NCBI GenBank assembly: GCA_946482495.1 | Contig: CAMLRV010000085.1 | Coordinates: forward strand, 1 to 8,424 | Source: an uncultured Flavobacteriia bacterium | Lineage (GTDB): Bacteria > Bacteroidota > Bacteroidia > Flavobacteriales > Flavobacteriaceae | Direction of reading: 5' to 3' | Length of the DNA stretch: 8,424 nt | Shown here: positions 1 through 7,627 of the stretch, one piece after another | How the letters are laid out: every line of letters begins with the position of its first letter | Position numbering within the stretch: the first letter of the stretch is position 1 | Translations under genes and position numbers: made by a program | Notes under the pieces: generated by a model | Told to the model about the DNA's origin: nothing | Seen by the model: the letters and a program-made list of their open reading frames with translations, nothing else | The model's database searches: none

Positions 1-481
1 AATTGAAATGAGCTCCTAATCCAATAAATGGTCCCCAGGCACCATCAGTAGCAGTAAATTGACGAATACTCCAAGGGAAATATTCTAATTGCATACCAAT
101 ATCTGTTACTTTGGCTTCACCATCCATAGATCTTAATTGACGTCCTCCGTCAGATTGCTTTTCAGCCCACTCTCCAAAATGATCTAATTTCGTTTTCGTA
201 TAAGAAAGTTCAGAACGCAATTTGAAGTGATCATTAAAATAGGTTTCAGGAGTATAACAGTTACATTCAGCTCTATAAGAGAAGTTCATATAATGAACAA
301 GCCCAACACCAAAACCAGTATTTCCTGCGTTTGTTGTTAAATCATGTCTTTCTCCAAAATCAGATTGAAAAGCTACTGGTCCTACAAAAGCACCAACTTC
401 GTGTGAAAAACCAAACTGAGCGTTCGAAAATTGCGAGATTCCAAATACAATTAATAGGCTATAAATTATTTTTTTAGTCAT
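1..481 (-). CDS. Secreted protein, probable outer-membrane beta-barrel type, partial (3' end beyond window)
   Basis: The ATG is at 481-479 and the frame stays open to the left edge, giving 160 residues of the amino-terminal part. Residues 1-21 form a signal peptide: basic MTKK, a hydrophobic stretch IIYSLLIVFGI, then SNA before Q22. The mature part alternates glycine and aromatic residues in short strand-like segments (GFSHEVGAFVGPVAF at 24-38, FGVGLVHYMNFSY around 57-69), as in small outer-membrane beta barrels. A Cys-Asn-Cys motif lies at residues 73-75. From memory it resembles a family conserved in Flavobacteriaceae that NCBI calls THC0290_0291, whose members often lie beside gdhA; I could not check this. 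It is divergent from gdhA with a 220-bp spacer and has its own -7 promoter element. Function is unknown; a cell-envelope location is inferred from the signal peptide and strand pattern. Confidence 0.8.
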   Translation of the reverse strand, partial: MTKKIIYSLLIVFGISQFSNAQFGFSHEVGAFVGPVAFQSDFGERHDLTTNAGNTGFGVGLVHYMNFSYRAECNCYTPETYFNDHFKLRSELSYTKTKLDHFGEWAEKQSDGGRQLRSMDGEAKVTDIGMQLEYFPWSIRQFTATDGAWGPFIGLGAHFN

Positions 482-501
482 TTCTGGGAAATTTTATCCG
501 A

Positions 502-509
502 CAAATATA
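502..509 (-). promoter_or_regulatory. Candidate -7 promoter element for the left-edge secreted protein
   Basis: On the minus strand this reads TATATTTG, an exact match to the Bacteroidota -7 consensus TAnnTTTG. It ends 20 bases before the ATG at 481, a sensible distance for a short leader. No clear -33 TTTG box is present at the usual spacing. Confidence 0.5.
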
Positions 510-659
510 AAAAAACAAACTTCATATTAAAATATTTTTTTTGATTTATTCGAAAATTGATAATTTTTTCATGTTTTCATAGTATAGCTCATGCTGTTTT
601 CTTTTTTCATAAAAAAATGCTATTTTTTTTAAGATATTCTTCGCTGTTTTTTTTATTAA

Positions 660-2045
<1,386 letters not shown>

Positions 2046-2068
2046 TCTTAACTTACCTTAATATATAT

Positions 2069-2103
2069 AAAAGCGGTTTTCAGAAATGAAAACCGCTTTT
2101 TTT
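2069..2103 (+). terminator. Intrinsic terminator of gdhA, possibly bidirectional
   Basis: A perfect 13-bp stem pairs AAAAGCGGTTTTC (2069-2081) with 2088-2100 around the 6-base loop AGAAAT, and the T run continues to 2103. The A run at the base of the left arm gives a T run on the minus strand as well, so it could also stop transcription from the convergent HD-domain gene at 2140-2784. Confidence 0.9.
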
Positions 2104-2110
2104 ATTTTTA

Positions 2111-2145
2111 ACTGAACACTAAAAACTGAACACTGCAAACTAAGA
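2111..2145. repeat. Five ACT-starting heptamers in tandem
   Basis: The spacer divides cleanly into five 7-base units, each beginning ACT. Units 1 and 3 are identical (ACTGAAC, at 2111 and 2125). Units 2 (ACTAAAA), 4 (ACTGCAA) and 5 (ACTAAGA) differ after the first three bases. The last unit overlaps the stop codon (2140-2142) and last codon of the HD-domain gene. It lies between the gdhA terminator and the end of the convergent gene. The period is seen directly; any function is unknown. Confidence 0.6.
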
Positions 2146-2784
2146 AATTCCGTTCCACTCCTTATAATACTGCTCCAAAAAGGTTTCCATGAAATCATGA
2201 CGTTGTTGTGCAATTTTTTTTCCGGTTTCTGTATTCATTTTGTCTTTTAAAAGCAATAACTTTTCGTAAAAATGGTTAATGGTTGGTGCGGTAGAATTTT
2301 TATATTCTTCTTTAGTCATATTTAAATTCGGGGCAATTTCAGGATTGTAAATTTCTCTATTTTTGTAGCCACCATAATTAAAAGTACGAGCAATTCCAAT
2401 TGCGCCAATAGCATCCAATCTGTCAGCATCTTGAACAATTTCTAATTCTTTTGAAGTGAATTTTTTTTCGAAATTTCCACCTTTAAACGATATGTTTTCA
2501 ATAATGGCTACAACATGATTGATTGTGTCTGCTGAAACGTTTTCTGAAGTTAAAAAATCTCGTGCAACTTTCGGGCCAACTGTTTCGTCGCCATCGTGAA
2601 ATTTACTATCGGCAATATCATGTAATAAGGCAGCCAATTGTACCACTTCTAAATCGCAAATTTCACCTTTAGCAATAAGTAAAGCATTATTATAAACGCG
2701 TTCCATATGAAACCAATTATGACCGCTTTCGGCATTTTCTAATTGTTTTTTTACGAAGTTGATAGTATTGTTGATTGTTGACAT
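2140..2784 (-). CDS. HD-domain phosphohydrolase (YpgQ/YedJ-like)
   Basis: A 214-residue metal-dependent HD-superfamily hydrolase. Likely metal ligands are visible in order: H26 in SGHNWFHMERV, the HD pair H55-D56 in ALLHDIADSKF, and D121 in QDADRLDAIGAIGIAR (118-133). The GHxWxHxxRV opening and the DADRLDAIGAIGIARTFxYGG segment are typical of the YpgQ/YedJ group. B. subtilis YpgQ has been reported as a nucleoside triphosphate pyrophosphohydrolase, so nucleotide hydrolysis is plausible but not shown here. There is no signal peptide or membrane segment, so a cytoplasmic location is expected. It lies downstream of the acyltransferase-desaturase pair, from which a minus-strand terminator separates it. 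No TAnnTTTG element was found in the short gap before its start, so expression may depend partly on read-through. It converges on gdhA. Confidence 0.9.
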   Translation of the reverse strand: MSTINNTINFVKKQLENAESGHNWFHMERVYNNALLIAKGEICDLEVVQLAALLHDIADSKFHDGDETVGPKVARDFLTSENVSADTINHVVAIIENISFKGGNFEKKFTSKELEIVQDADRLDAIGAIGIARTFNYGGYKNREIYNPEIAPNLNMTKEEYKNSTAPTINHFYEKLLLLKDKMNTETGKKIAQQRHDFMETFLEQYYKEWNGIS

Positions 2785-2800
2785 TTTAGAAGTATTAGAT

Positions 2801-2829
2801 AAAAAAAACCAAATTCTTTTGGAATTTGG
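2801..2829 (-). terminator. Intrinsic terminator downstream of the acyl-ACP desaturase gene
   Basis: On the minus strand an 8-bp stem (CCAAATTC against GAATTTGG, 2809-2816 and 2822-2829, 5-base loop) is followed directly by eight T residues (complement of 2801-2808). The T run is only on the minus strand, so it serves the desaturase operon. It ends 16 bases before the next minus-strand start codon at 2784. Confidence 0.75.
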
Positions 2830-2850
2830 AATTTATATTTGATTTTAAAA

Positions 2851-3840
2851 TTATTTAATTAAAGCAGGTTGAACCCATTTAAAAATATGTCCTTCTTCTG
2901 GAATAATTAATCTTTCTGAAATTTTTCTCATTCTTTCAGGTAATTTCATCAGATAATCTCTAGCTTTTTCTGCTTCAGCTGTTAAACCGGTGATGTTTCC
3001 AATGTCCCATTTTTCGTTTAATTTCTGTAAGATATCTACATAATCAGAGGCTGTATATACACCAATTCTTTGTGCTGAATCTGAAAATTGTTCGAAAGCC
3101 GTACCAATTTTTTCTCCAGATTCACGTAAGAATAAAGCAGGCATGGTAATTTTTTGTTTCATCATGTATTGGAAAGCCAACATCATTTCACTTGGATCAA
3201 TTTTGAAAATTTGATTCACAAATTCGCTATAAGCTAAGTGATGGCGCATTTCGTCTCCAGCAATAAGATTACACATTTTGAATAACTTTTTCTCGCCATA
3301 TTTTTTAGCAATTAAAGCTACTCTATTGTGCGAAACGAAAGTCGCTAATTCTTGAAAACTGGTGTACACGAAGTTTTTATAAGGATCTCTTCCAGTTCCG
3401 ATGTCAAAACCATCATTAATAAGGTGTTGAGTGGTTTGCTCAATTTCTTTCATATTTACTCTTCCAGAAAGATATAAATATTTATTTAGTACATCACCAT
3501 GGCGGTTTTCTTCACCTGTCCAATGACGTACCCAACGGCTCCAACCATTTCTTTCTACATTATCAATTCCTTCTACATCCATTAACCAAGATTCGTAGGT
3601 TGGTAAAGCTTCTTCGGTAATTGTATCTCCTACTAAGGTTACCCAAAAATCGTAGGGTAAATCTTTAGAGATTTCTCTTAACTCTTTTACTTCTTCTAAG
3701 AAATTTTCATTATTAGAGTTAGGTAATAAGTCAGTTGGTTGCCAAATTTTTTCTACTGGAATCAAAAATTCCTCCATAAAGGAGTCGATTTTTCTTTCCA
3801 ATAACTGCATGACTTCAAGTCTGATATTTTGTATTGACAT
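2851..3840 (-). CDS. Acyl-[acyl-carrier-protein] desaturase (soluble, plant stearoyl-ACP type)
   Basis: Introduces a cis double bond into acyl chains carried on ACP, using O2 and reduced ferredoxin, to make unsaturated fatty acids aerobically in the cytoplasm. The 329-residue product carries the full di-iron ligand set of the castor delta-9 enzyme by recalled alignment: E77 in TEEALPTY, E111 and H114 in EENRHG, E164 in SFQELATF, and E197 and H200 in DEMRHH. The segment EENRHGDVLNKYLYLSGRV (110-128) is close to the plant sequence. The last residue of the second motif is H201 where plants have E, but that position is not a ligand. Double-bond position cannot be read from the sequence. The start is MSIQNIRLEV, 5 bp after the stop of the acyltransferase gene, so the two are almost certainly cotranscribed. 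A terminator follows. Confidence 0.96.
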   Translation of the reverse strand: MSIQNIRLEVMQLLERKIDSFMEEFLIPVEKIWQPTDLLPNSNNENFLEEVKELREISKDLPYDFWVTLVGDTITEEALPTYESWLMDVEGIDNVERNGWSRWVRHWTGEENRHGDVLNKYLYLSGRVNMKEIEQTTQHLINDGFDIGTGRDPYKNFVYTSFQELATFVSHNRVALIAKKYGEKKLFKMCNLIAGDEMRHHLAYSEFVNQIFKIDPSEMMLAFQYMMKQKITMPALFLRESGEKIGTAFEQFSDSAQRIGVYTASDYVDILQKLNEKWDIGNITGLTAEAEKARDYLMKLPERMRKISERLIIPEEGHIFKWVQPALIK

Positions 3841-3845
3841 GGGGT

Positions 3846-4577
3846 TTATTTTATATGTTCTTTAATAACTTGTTCTGTTTTTTCGAAAATTTCATCAAAC
3901 GAATAATCAGAAACTTTTAAAGGCTCATGAATATCTAGCGTGATATTGGTACCTAATCCTAACGGGAATTTCCCAAATCTATCCATTTTCCATGAGTTGT
4001 TGATACTTATGGGTACAAAATACGCATCTGGAGCAAATTTGTACAACATTTTCAATCCATTCGTTGCAAATTCCTTTGGTTTCCCAGTTTTACTTCTAGT
4101 TCCTTCTGGAAATATTACAACTGAATATTTATTTGTATTGATATATTCACTAACTTTTTTTATTTCGGTTAATGATTGTTTACCGTCTTTTCTGTCAATT
4201 AATACCGATCCACCAATTCTTAAATTTAATGATACACTTGGTATTCCTTTTCCTAATTCTTTTTTACTAATAAATTTCGGATGCACTTTTCTTAAAAACC
4301 AAATAATTGGAATGATGTCGTGCATACTTTGATGATTACAAACCAAAACTAAAGGTTGGTTTACTAGTAATTTTTCTCTACCTGTTATCTTATAAGTCGT
4401 TCCTAAAATATGAGAAGTTCTTAAAAGACATAAATTTAAATAAGCTACCGATAATCTGTGTGCGTTGTACCCAAACACGTGATAACAAATCAACTGAATA
4501 GGGTGAAAAATAATCAACCACAATAAAAAAACTATCGCATAAATAATGGATAACGGATACGAAATAATTTTTTGCAT
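3846..4577 (-). CDS. plsC: 1-acyl-sn-glycerol-3-phosphate acyltransferase (PlsC family)
   Basis: Likely acylates lysophosphatidic acid at sn-2 to give phosphatidic acid, the precursor of membrane phospholipids. The 243-residue protein has a hydrophobic membrane anchor at about residues 9-31 and the acyltransferase signatures: NHQSMHD, with catalytic H82 and D87 in the HX4D arrangement; IDRKD at 127-131; and FPEGTRS at 156-162, which binds the glycerol phosphate. VPISI near residue 200 fits the fourth block. Length matches bacterial PlsC. It is the first gene of a two-gene unit with the acyl-ACP desaturase (5-bp gap), which suggests that new double bonds and their placement in phospholipid are coordinated. 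A -7 element lies 27 bases before the start. Flavobacteria often carry several PlsC-like paralogues, including ornithine-lipid acyltransferases, so the exact acceptor is less certain than the fold. Confidence 0.9.
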   Translation of the reverse strand: MQKIISYPLSIIYAIVFLLWLIIFHPIQLICYHVFGYNAHRLSVAYLNLCLLRTSHILGTTYKITGREKLLVNQPLVLVCNHQSMHDIIPIIWFLRKVHPKFISKKELGKGIPSVSLNLRIGGSVLIDRKDGKQSLTEIKKVSEYINTNKYSVVIFPEGTRSKTGKPKEFATNGLKMLYKFAPDAYFVPISINNSWKMDRFGKFPLGLGTNITLDIHEPLKVSDYSFDEIFEKTEQVIKEHIK

Positions 4578-4604
4578 ACCTAATTATTCTGTTTTTTACG
4601 TTGC

Positions 4605-4612
4605 CAAAGATA
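4605..4612 (-). promoter_or_regulatory. Candidate -7 promoter element for the plsC-desaturase operon
   Basis: On the minus strand this reads TATCTTTG, matching TAnnTTTG. It lies 27 bases before the ATG at 4577 and just after the bacilliredoxin terminator, where a new transcript would be expected to start. A TTTG at 4637-4640 (minus strand) could be a -33 box, but the 24-base spacing is slightly long. Confidence 0.55.
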
Positions 4613-4623
4613 CTAGTAATAAA

Positions 4624-4652
4624 TAAAAAAAACCACCAAAGAGGCGGTTTTT
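4624..4652 (-). terminator. Intrinsic terminator of the bacilliredoxin gene
   Basis: The arms 4628-4637 and 4643-4652 pair around the 5-base loop 4638-4642. The single imperfect pair (4635/4645) is G-U in a minus-strand transcript but A-C in a plus-strand one, which favours minus-strand use. Additional T residues follow on the minus strand. It lies 21 bases after the bacilliredoxin stop codon. Confidence 0.8.
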
Positions 4653-4656
4653 ATAG

Positions 4657-4668
4657 TATGCTAGCATA
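4657..4668. repeat. Perfect 12-bp palindrome
   Basis: TATGCTAGCATA is fully self-complementary and lies between the bacilliredoxin stop codon and its terminator. With no loop it is more like a DNA-binding site than an RNA hairpin, but it may be chance. The core GCTAGC also occurs at 8181-8186. Confidence 0.4.
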
Positions 4669-4672
4669 GTAG

Positions 4673-5083
4673 TTAGCAAAATTCGTTATAAGCGTCTTTT
4701 AAGTTTTCAGCAATTAGTTCCGCTGGGCGACCTTCAATATGGTGGCGTTCTAACATGTGAACTAATTCTCCATCTTTAAATAATGCCATACATGGTGATG
4801 ATGGAGGAAAAGGGAACATATGTTCTCTTGCTTTATCAACTGCTTCTTTGTCAACTCCCGCAAAAACGGTTACCAAATTGCTTGGTTTTTTTACGTTTTC
4901 TAAACTCATTTTGGCTCCTGGACGCGCATTTCTTGCCGCACAACCGCAAACCGAATTTACAACTACTAAAGTTGTTCCTTCTTTGCTAATAGCTTGTTCA
5001 ACTGTTTCAGCTGAATATAAATCTTGAAAACCTGCATCAGTTAATTCTGCACGCATTGGTTTTACCATTTCTTCTGGATACAT
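4673..5083 (-). CDS. BrxA/BrxB family bacilliredoxin (YphP-like)
   Basis: A cytoplasmic thioredoxin-fold protein of 136 residues, close to the usual family length. Family members remove bacillithiol from S-bacillithiolated proteins through the first cysteine of a CGC active site. Here CGC lies at residues 46-48 within [18 protein letters not shown], almost identical to the recalled B. subtilis sequence. Further family features are [11 protein letters not shown], the [14 protein letters not shown] loop and a carboxy-terminal cysteine (NEFC). C48 could act as a resolving residue. Its presence suggests that this organism makes bacillithiol or uses a related thiol, consistent with bsh genes known in many flavobacteria; no bsh gene is in this window. 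It appears to be a single-gene transcript with its own -7 element upstream and terminator downstream, divergent from the secreted protein at 5232. Confidence 0.94.
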   Translation of the reverse strand: MYPEEMVKPMRAELTDAGFQDLYSAETVEQAISKEGTTLVVVNSVCGCAARNARPGAKMSLENVKKPSNLVTVFAGVDKEAVDKAREHMFPFPPSSPCMALFKDGELVHMLERHHIEGRPAELIAENLKDAYNEFC

Positions 5084-5114
5084 ATTTTTGTATTTAAATA
5101 GCGTTTATAAAGCA

Positions 5115-5122
5115 CAAATTTA
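5115..5122 (-). promoter_or_regulatory. Candidate -7 promoter element for the bacilliredoxin gene
   Basis: On the minus strand this reads TAAATTTG, matching TAnnTTTG, 31 bases before the ATG at 5083. No clean -33 box was found upstream. Confidence 0.5.
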
Positions 5123-5146
5123 CAAAGTTTTTAGCTTTACTCACAT

Positions 5147-5184
5147 AAACTTATCATAAAGATTTGTTATCGTTTGATAAATTT
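5147..5184. repeat. Interrupted inverted repeat in the divergent promoter region
   Basis: AAACTTATCA (5147-5156) and TGATAAATTT (5175-5184) are inverted copies matching at 9 of 10 positions, with an 18-base spacer containing a further TTATC. The repeat lies between the two outward-facing -7 elements at 5115-5122 and 5208-5215, a suitable place for a shared operator. AT-richness makes chance occurrence quite possible. Confidence 0.35.
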
Positions 5185-5207
5185 ATTCTTATCCTGAAAA
5201 TACTATT

Positions 5208-5215
5208 TATATTTG
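5208..5215 (+). promoter_or_regulatory. Candidate -7 promoter element for the secreted protein gene
   Basis: TATATTTG matches TAnnTTTG exactly and ends 16 bases before the ATG at 5232. A TTTG at 5173-5176 is too far upstream (31 bases) to be a normal -33 partner. Confidence 0.5.
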
Positions 5216-5231
5216 CTAATATTTTTATCTT

Positions 5232-6059
5232 ATGCGTTACTATATTTTACTTTTTTTAAGCTTTGCCACATTTTCTTTTGCCCAAGATTTGAAGGATACG
5301 GAAATTGAAACGGTAAGTGTAAAAAGCAAACCAAAAATTACTACGATTTTAAAAAGGTTGAACAAACAGTTACTTAAGAAAACCGATACTACGAGTTTTG
5401 TTTTCGATTTGCGTCAAATTAATTTGAAGAATTCGGATACGATTATCAATAGAAAAGAAGAACAAATTCTAAAAATTACCAATTTCGATAACACATTCAG
5501 TAAAAAAAATGTGATTGAAAATAAGAACAATTGGTTTACGAACTTTAAAGAAGTTTTTAAAGATTATTCTGCTGAAGAATCGCCAATTGGATGGCTTTCG
5601 GGTTTCCCAATTCGTAAAAATTTGACAACAACTCAATTAGATTTTTTTATACATTCGAATGGTTATGTTTACACTAGAGAATGGTTGGATAATGATGAAT
5701 TATTGGTCACTTTCGAATCAAAAGGGTTTTATAAAGGAAGTTTTGTGGTAGATAAAAATTACAATTTATTACAACTCAATTATGAAACGCAAGAACCATA
5801 TCCATTTTTTTACACGAGTGAGGAAAGTATTGGGAAGAATCATAAATTTACTTCCAATTGGATTTATCAAAGAGAAAAAGTTTCGATGAGTTTTGAAATT
5901 GTAAAAAGCAAAATGGTTTTAAAACATTTATCCATAGAAGAAAAATTACGCGATTTTACTTTCAAACGTTTTGATGAAAAAGGTCCAACTTTTACTGATG
6001 TAAATCATTTTTATACGAATATCAAATTGGTAAATAAAAAGTATCAAGAAGAAGAGTAA
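5232..6059 (+). CDS. Secreted protein of unknown function
   Basis: I do not recognise this 275-residue protein. Residues 1-17 (MRYYILLFLSFATFSFA) form a signal peptide with cleavage before Q18, so it is exported to the periplasm or outer surface. No lipobox cysteine, type IX sorting domain or later membrane span is visible. Residues 25-60 are lysine-rich (VKSKPKITTILKRLNKQLLKKTDTT). The rest mixes charged segments with aromatic strand-like segments such as WLSGFPIRK, FFIHSNGYVYTREW and TSNWIYQREKVSMSF, suggesting a beta-rich fold. It ends in an acidic tail (YQEEE). It is divergent from the bacilliredoxin gene, and its stop directly abuts the crtY stop on the other strand with no intergenic base. 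Coding appears sound: continuous frame, signal peptide at the start, and a well-placed promoter element. Confidence 0.85.
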   Translation: MRYYILLFLSFATFSFAQDLKDTEIETVSVKSKPKITTILKRLNKQLLKKTDTTSFVFDLRQINLKNSDTIINRKEEQILKITNFDNTFSKKNVIENKNNWFTNFKEVFKDYSAEESPIGWLSGFPIRKNLTTTQLDFFIHSNGYVYTREWLDNDELLVTFESKGFYKGSFVVDKNYNLLQLNYETQEPYPFFYTSEESIGKNHKFTSNWIYQREKVSMSFEIVKSKMVLKHLSIEEKLRDFTFKRFDEKGPTFTDVNHFYTNIKLVNKKYQEEE

Positions 6060-7199
6060 TTAAAAAATTCTTCTCAACAACGCTTTAACAAACAAACCTT
6101 TCGGACACATCCAAATTACTTGTAAATCTTCCCAAAAAGAAGTTTCTTCATCTAAAAACTTGAAGATTAAAGCCGCTTTTCCAGTTTTAAACATACTTGA
6201 AAAAATTTTGCTTCCGTGTTGATTGGTTTGGTGTAAAATGTCAATTAATAACAAATCGTAAAACCAAAATTTATTGGTTTTGTGAAATTTGGTAAAGTCA
6301 CTTTCAGTCTTTAAAAACTGAATCAATTCTTTCGATTTTTTTACCGAATTTTTAAACGTGTAACCTGTGCTGGCTTTACTCCAACCGCCAGCCGAACCAA
6401 TATTAATGATGTTTTTACTGTTGTTTTTCCAAAACGGAAAGCATGTCATCGGAATATTTCCTTGTTCTTTAGCTACAATTTCGTATTCTGTAATTCCTAA
6501 ATTGATAAGGTAATTTTCAATTTCGGATTCATATTCATGTTTCGTTAAAACGTCTTTAGAAAACAATGTATATTCAATTAAAGCTTCATTCGATGAACTT
6601 GGTAACACATACATAAATCGCGTATTGCCTTTTTGTTCTACCGAAAAATCCATGAAAGTTGGACAATTTTCAGTAAAAACGCCTTCCTTGCTTTTAATAA
6701 ACCAACCGATAAAATGTTGTTGGACTAAAGGAAATTTACTTTGTGCTTTGACAATTTCAGGATTGTAAATACAATTGAAAACTTTTGAACATAAGTATTG
6801 ATTCCCTTCAGAAGTAATGACTTCAATAACATCAATCCAATCTTCAATATCTACGACTTCTTCTTTTACTATCTCAATATTAGGATGTTTGGCAATTTCA
6901 TCGAAAACCAATTTGTAAAAATCCGCACTTCGAATCATTTTGTATTCGTACGGATGTAAATCTAATTGATTGGTTAAACTTTTATTTTTAAACCAAGCGT
7001 GTTTCCATTTTCTGAAAATAATGTCATCAAATAAATTTCCAGCATCCCAAAAACACCAAGTTCTATCGTTTTTGTTTTTGGTATCCGAATCAATTAGCAA
7101 TATTTTTTTATCGGAAAACCGACCTGTTTGCATCATTTCAAAAATGGTTAACAAAGCCGATAATCCGCTTCCAGTAAATATGTAATGATAATGATTCAT
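6060..7199 (-). CDS. crtY: Lycopene beta-cyclase
   Basis: A flavoprotein that closes the beta-ionone rings of lycopene to give beta-carotene, the step before hydroxylation to zeaxanthin in flavobacteria. With the start at 7199 the protein has 379 residues, as expected for CrtY. Motifs (numbered from that start) are the dinucleotide-binding YIFTGSGLSALL (6-17), the diagnostic NDRTWCFW (44-51), IPMTCFPF (249-256) and GGWSKASTGYTF (271-282), the last near the carboxy-terminal flavin contacts. FYDLLLIDIL near residue 320 is also characteristic. An in-frame ATG at 7217 would add MCTFEN, but family members usually begin just before YDYIFTG, so 7199 is preferred. It is the third gene of a minus-strand run after the PAS and thioesterase genes. 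No crtZ, crtB or crtI is nearby, so the pathway genes are split. Confidence 0.94.
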   Translation of the reverse strand: MNHYHYIFTGSGLSALLTIFEMMQTGRFSDKKILLIDSDTKNKNDRTWCFWDAGNLFDDIIFRKWKHAWFKNKSLTNQLDLHPYEYKMIRSADFYKLVFDEIAKHPNIEIVKEEVVDIEDWIDVIEVITSEGNQYLCSKVFNCIYNPEIVKAQSKFPLVQQHFIGWFIKSKEGVFTENCPTFMDFSVEQKGNTRFMYVLPSSSNEALIEYTLFSKDVLTKHEYESEIENYLINLGITEYEIVAKEQGNIPMTCFPFWKNNSKNIINIGSAGGWSKASTGYTFKNSVKKSKELIQFLKTESDFTKFHKTNKFWFYDLLLIDILHQTNQHGSKIFSSMFKTGKAALIFKFLDEETSFWEDLQVIWMCPKGLFVKALLRRIF

Positions 7200-7204
7200 A
7201 TTTT

Positions 7205-7212
7205 CAAAAGTA
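7205..7212 (-). promoter_or_regulatory. Possible -7 element overlapping the crtY start region
   Basis: The minus strand reads TACTTTTG, matching TAnnTTTG, but it ends only 5 bases before the ATG at 7199 and lies inside the codons that would follow the ATG at 7217. If real it would make an almost leaderless crtY transcript separate from the upstream genes. It may well be chance in an AT-rich spacer. Confidence 0.2.
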
Positions 7213-7230
7213 CACATTTTAAAATAAGAA

Positions 7231-7617
7231 TTATTCCACTTTCACTGCTTTTTTGTTTTCGTCAATGGCTACAAAGGTAAATTCACCTGTAATGGCTTTT
7301 TCTCTCGAATCGGAATACATTTCTTCAATAAAAATATCGACTCTCACTTTTAAACTTGTAGTTCCTAAATAGGTAACTTTCCCTACCAATTCAATAATAG
7401 TTCCGTGCGGAATAGGTCTTTTAAAATCAATGCGGTCACTACTCACCGTAACCATTTTTTGTCGACTATAACGAGTTGCAGTAATAAAAGCAACTTCGTC
7501 CATAAATTGCATAGCAGTACCACCAAATAACGTGTCGTAATGATTGGTAGTGTTTGGAAATACGGCTTTAAAAACTCTAGTTATTGAATCGTTGATTTTT
7601 TCTTCTTGTGTTTTCAT
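7231..7617 (-). CDS. Hotdog-fold acyl-CoA thioesterase (YciA/BACH type)
   Basis: Hydrolyses acyl-CoA to free fatty acid and CoA in the cytoplasm. The 128-residue protein is a single hotdog domain. Its signature runs from NTTNHYDTLFGGTAMQFMDE, where N25 and H26 precede the LFGG turn (30-33) and D40 is the expected catalytic acid, through the strand SSDRIDFKRPIPHG, to GKVTYLGTTSLKVRVDIFIEE. These are hallmarks of the YciA/acyl-CoA hydrolase group; chain-length preference cannot be read from the sequence. It lies 10 bp after the PAS gene stop, and its own stop is 31 bp before the preferred crtY start, so cotranscription of all three is likely. A role in recycling acyl chains alongside the membrane-lipid genes in this window is inference. 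Confidence 0.93.
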   Translation of the reverse strand: MKTQEEKINDSITRVFKAVFPNTTNHYDTLFGGTAMQFMDEVAFITATRYSRQKMVTVSSDRIDFKRPIPHGTIIELVGKVTYLGTTSLKVRVDIFIEEMYSDSREKAITGEFTFVAIDENKKAVKVE

Positions 7618-7627
7618 TTGTAGTTAA

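Noticed and set aside
3940..4332. Plus-strand 130-codon frame inside plsC
   Set aside because: It is antisense to a well-supported acyltransferase with all family motifs and has no promoter of its own or recognisable domain.
4783..4989. Plus-strand 68-codon frame inside the bacilliredoxin gene
   Set aside because: It is antisense to the conserved CGC-motif region; leucine-rich by-product of the opposite strand.
6970..7185. Plus-strand 71-codon frame inside crtY
   Set aside because: It is antisense to the conserved flavin-binding region of lycopene cyclase with no independent support.
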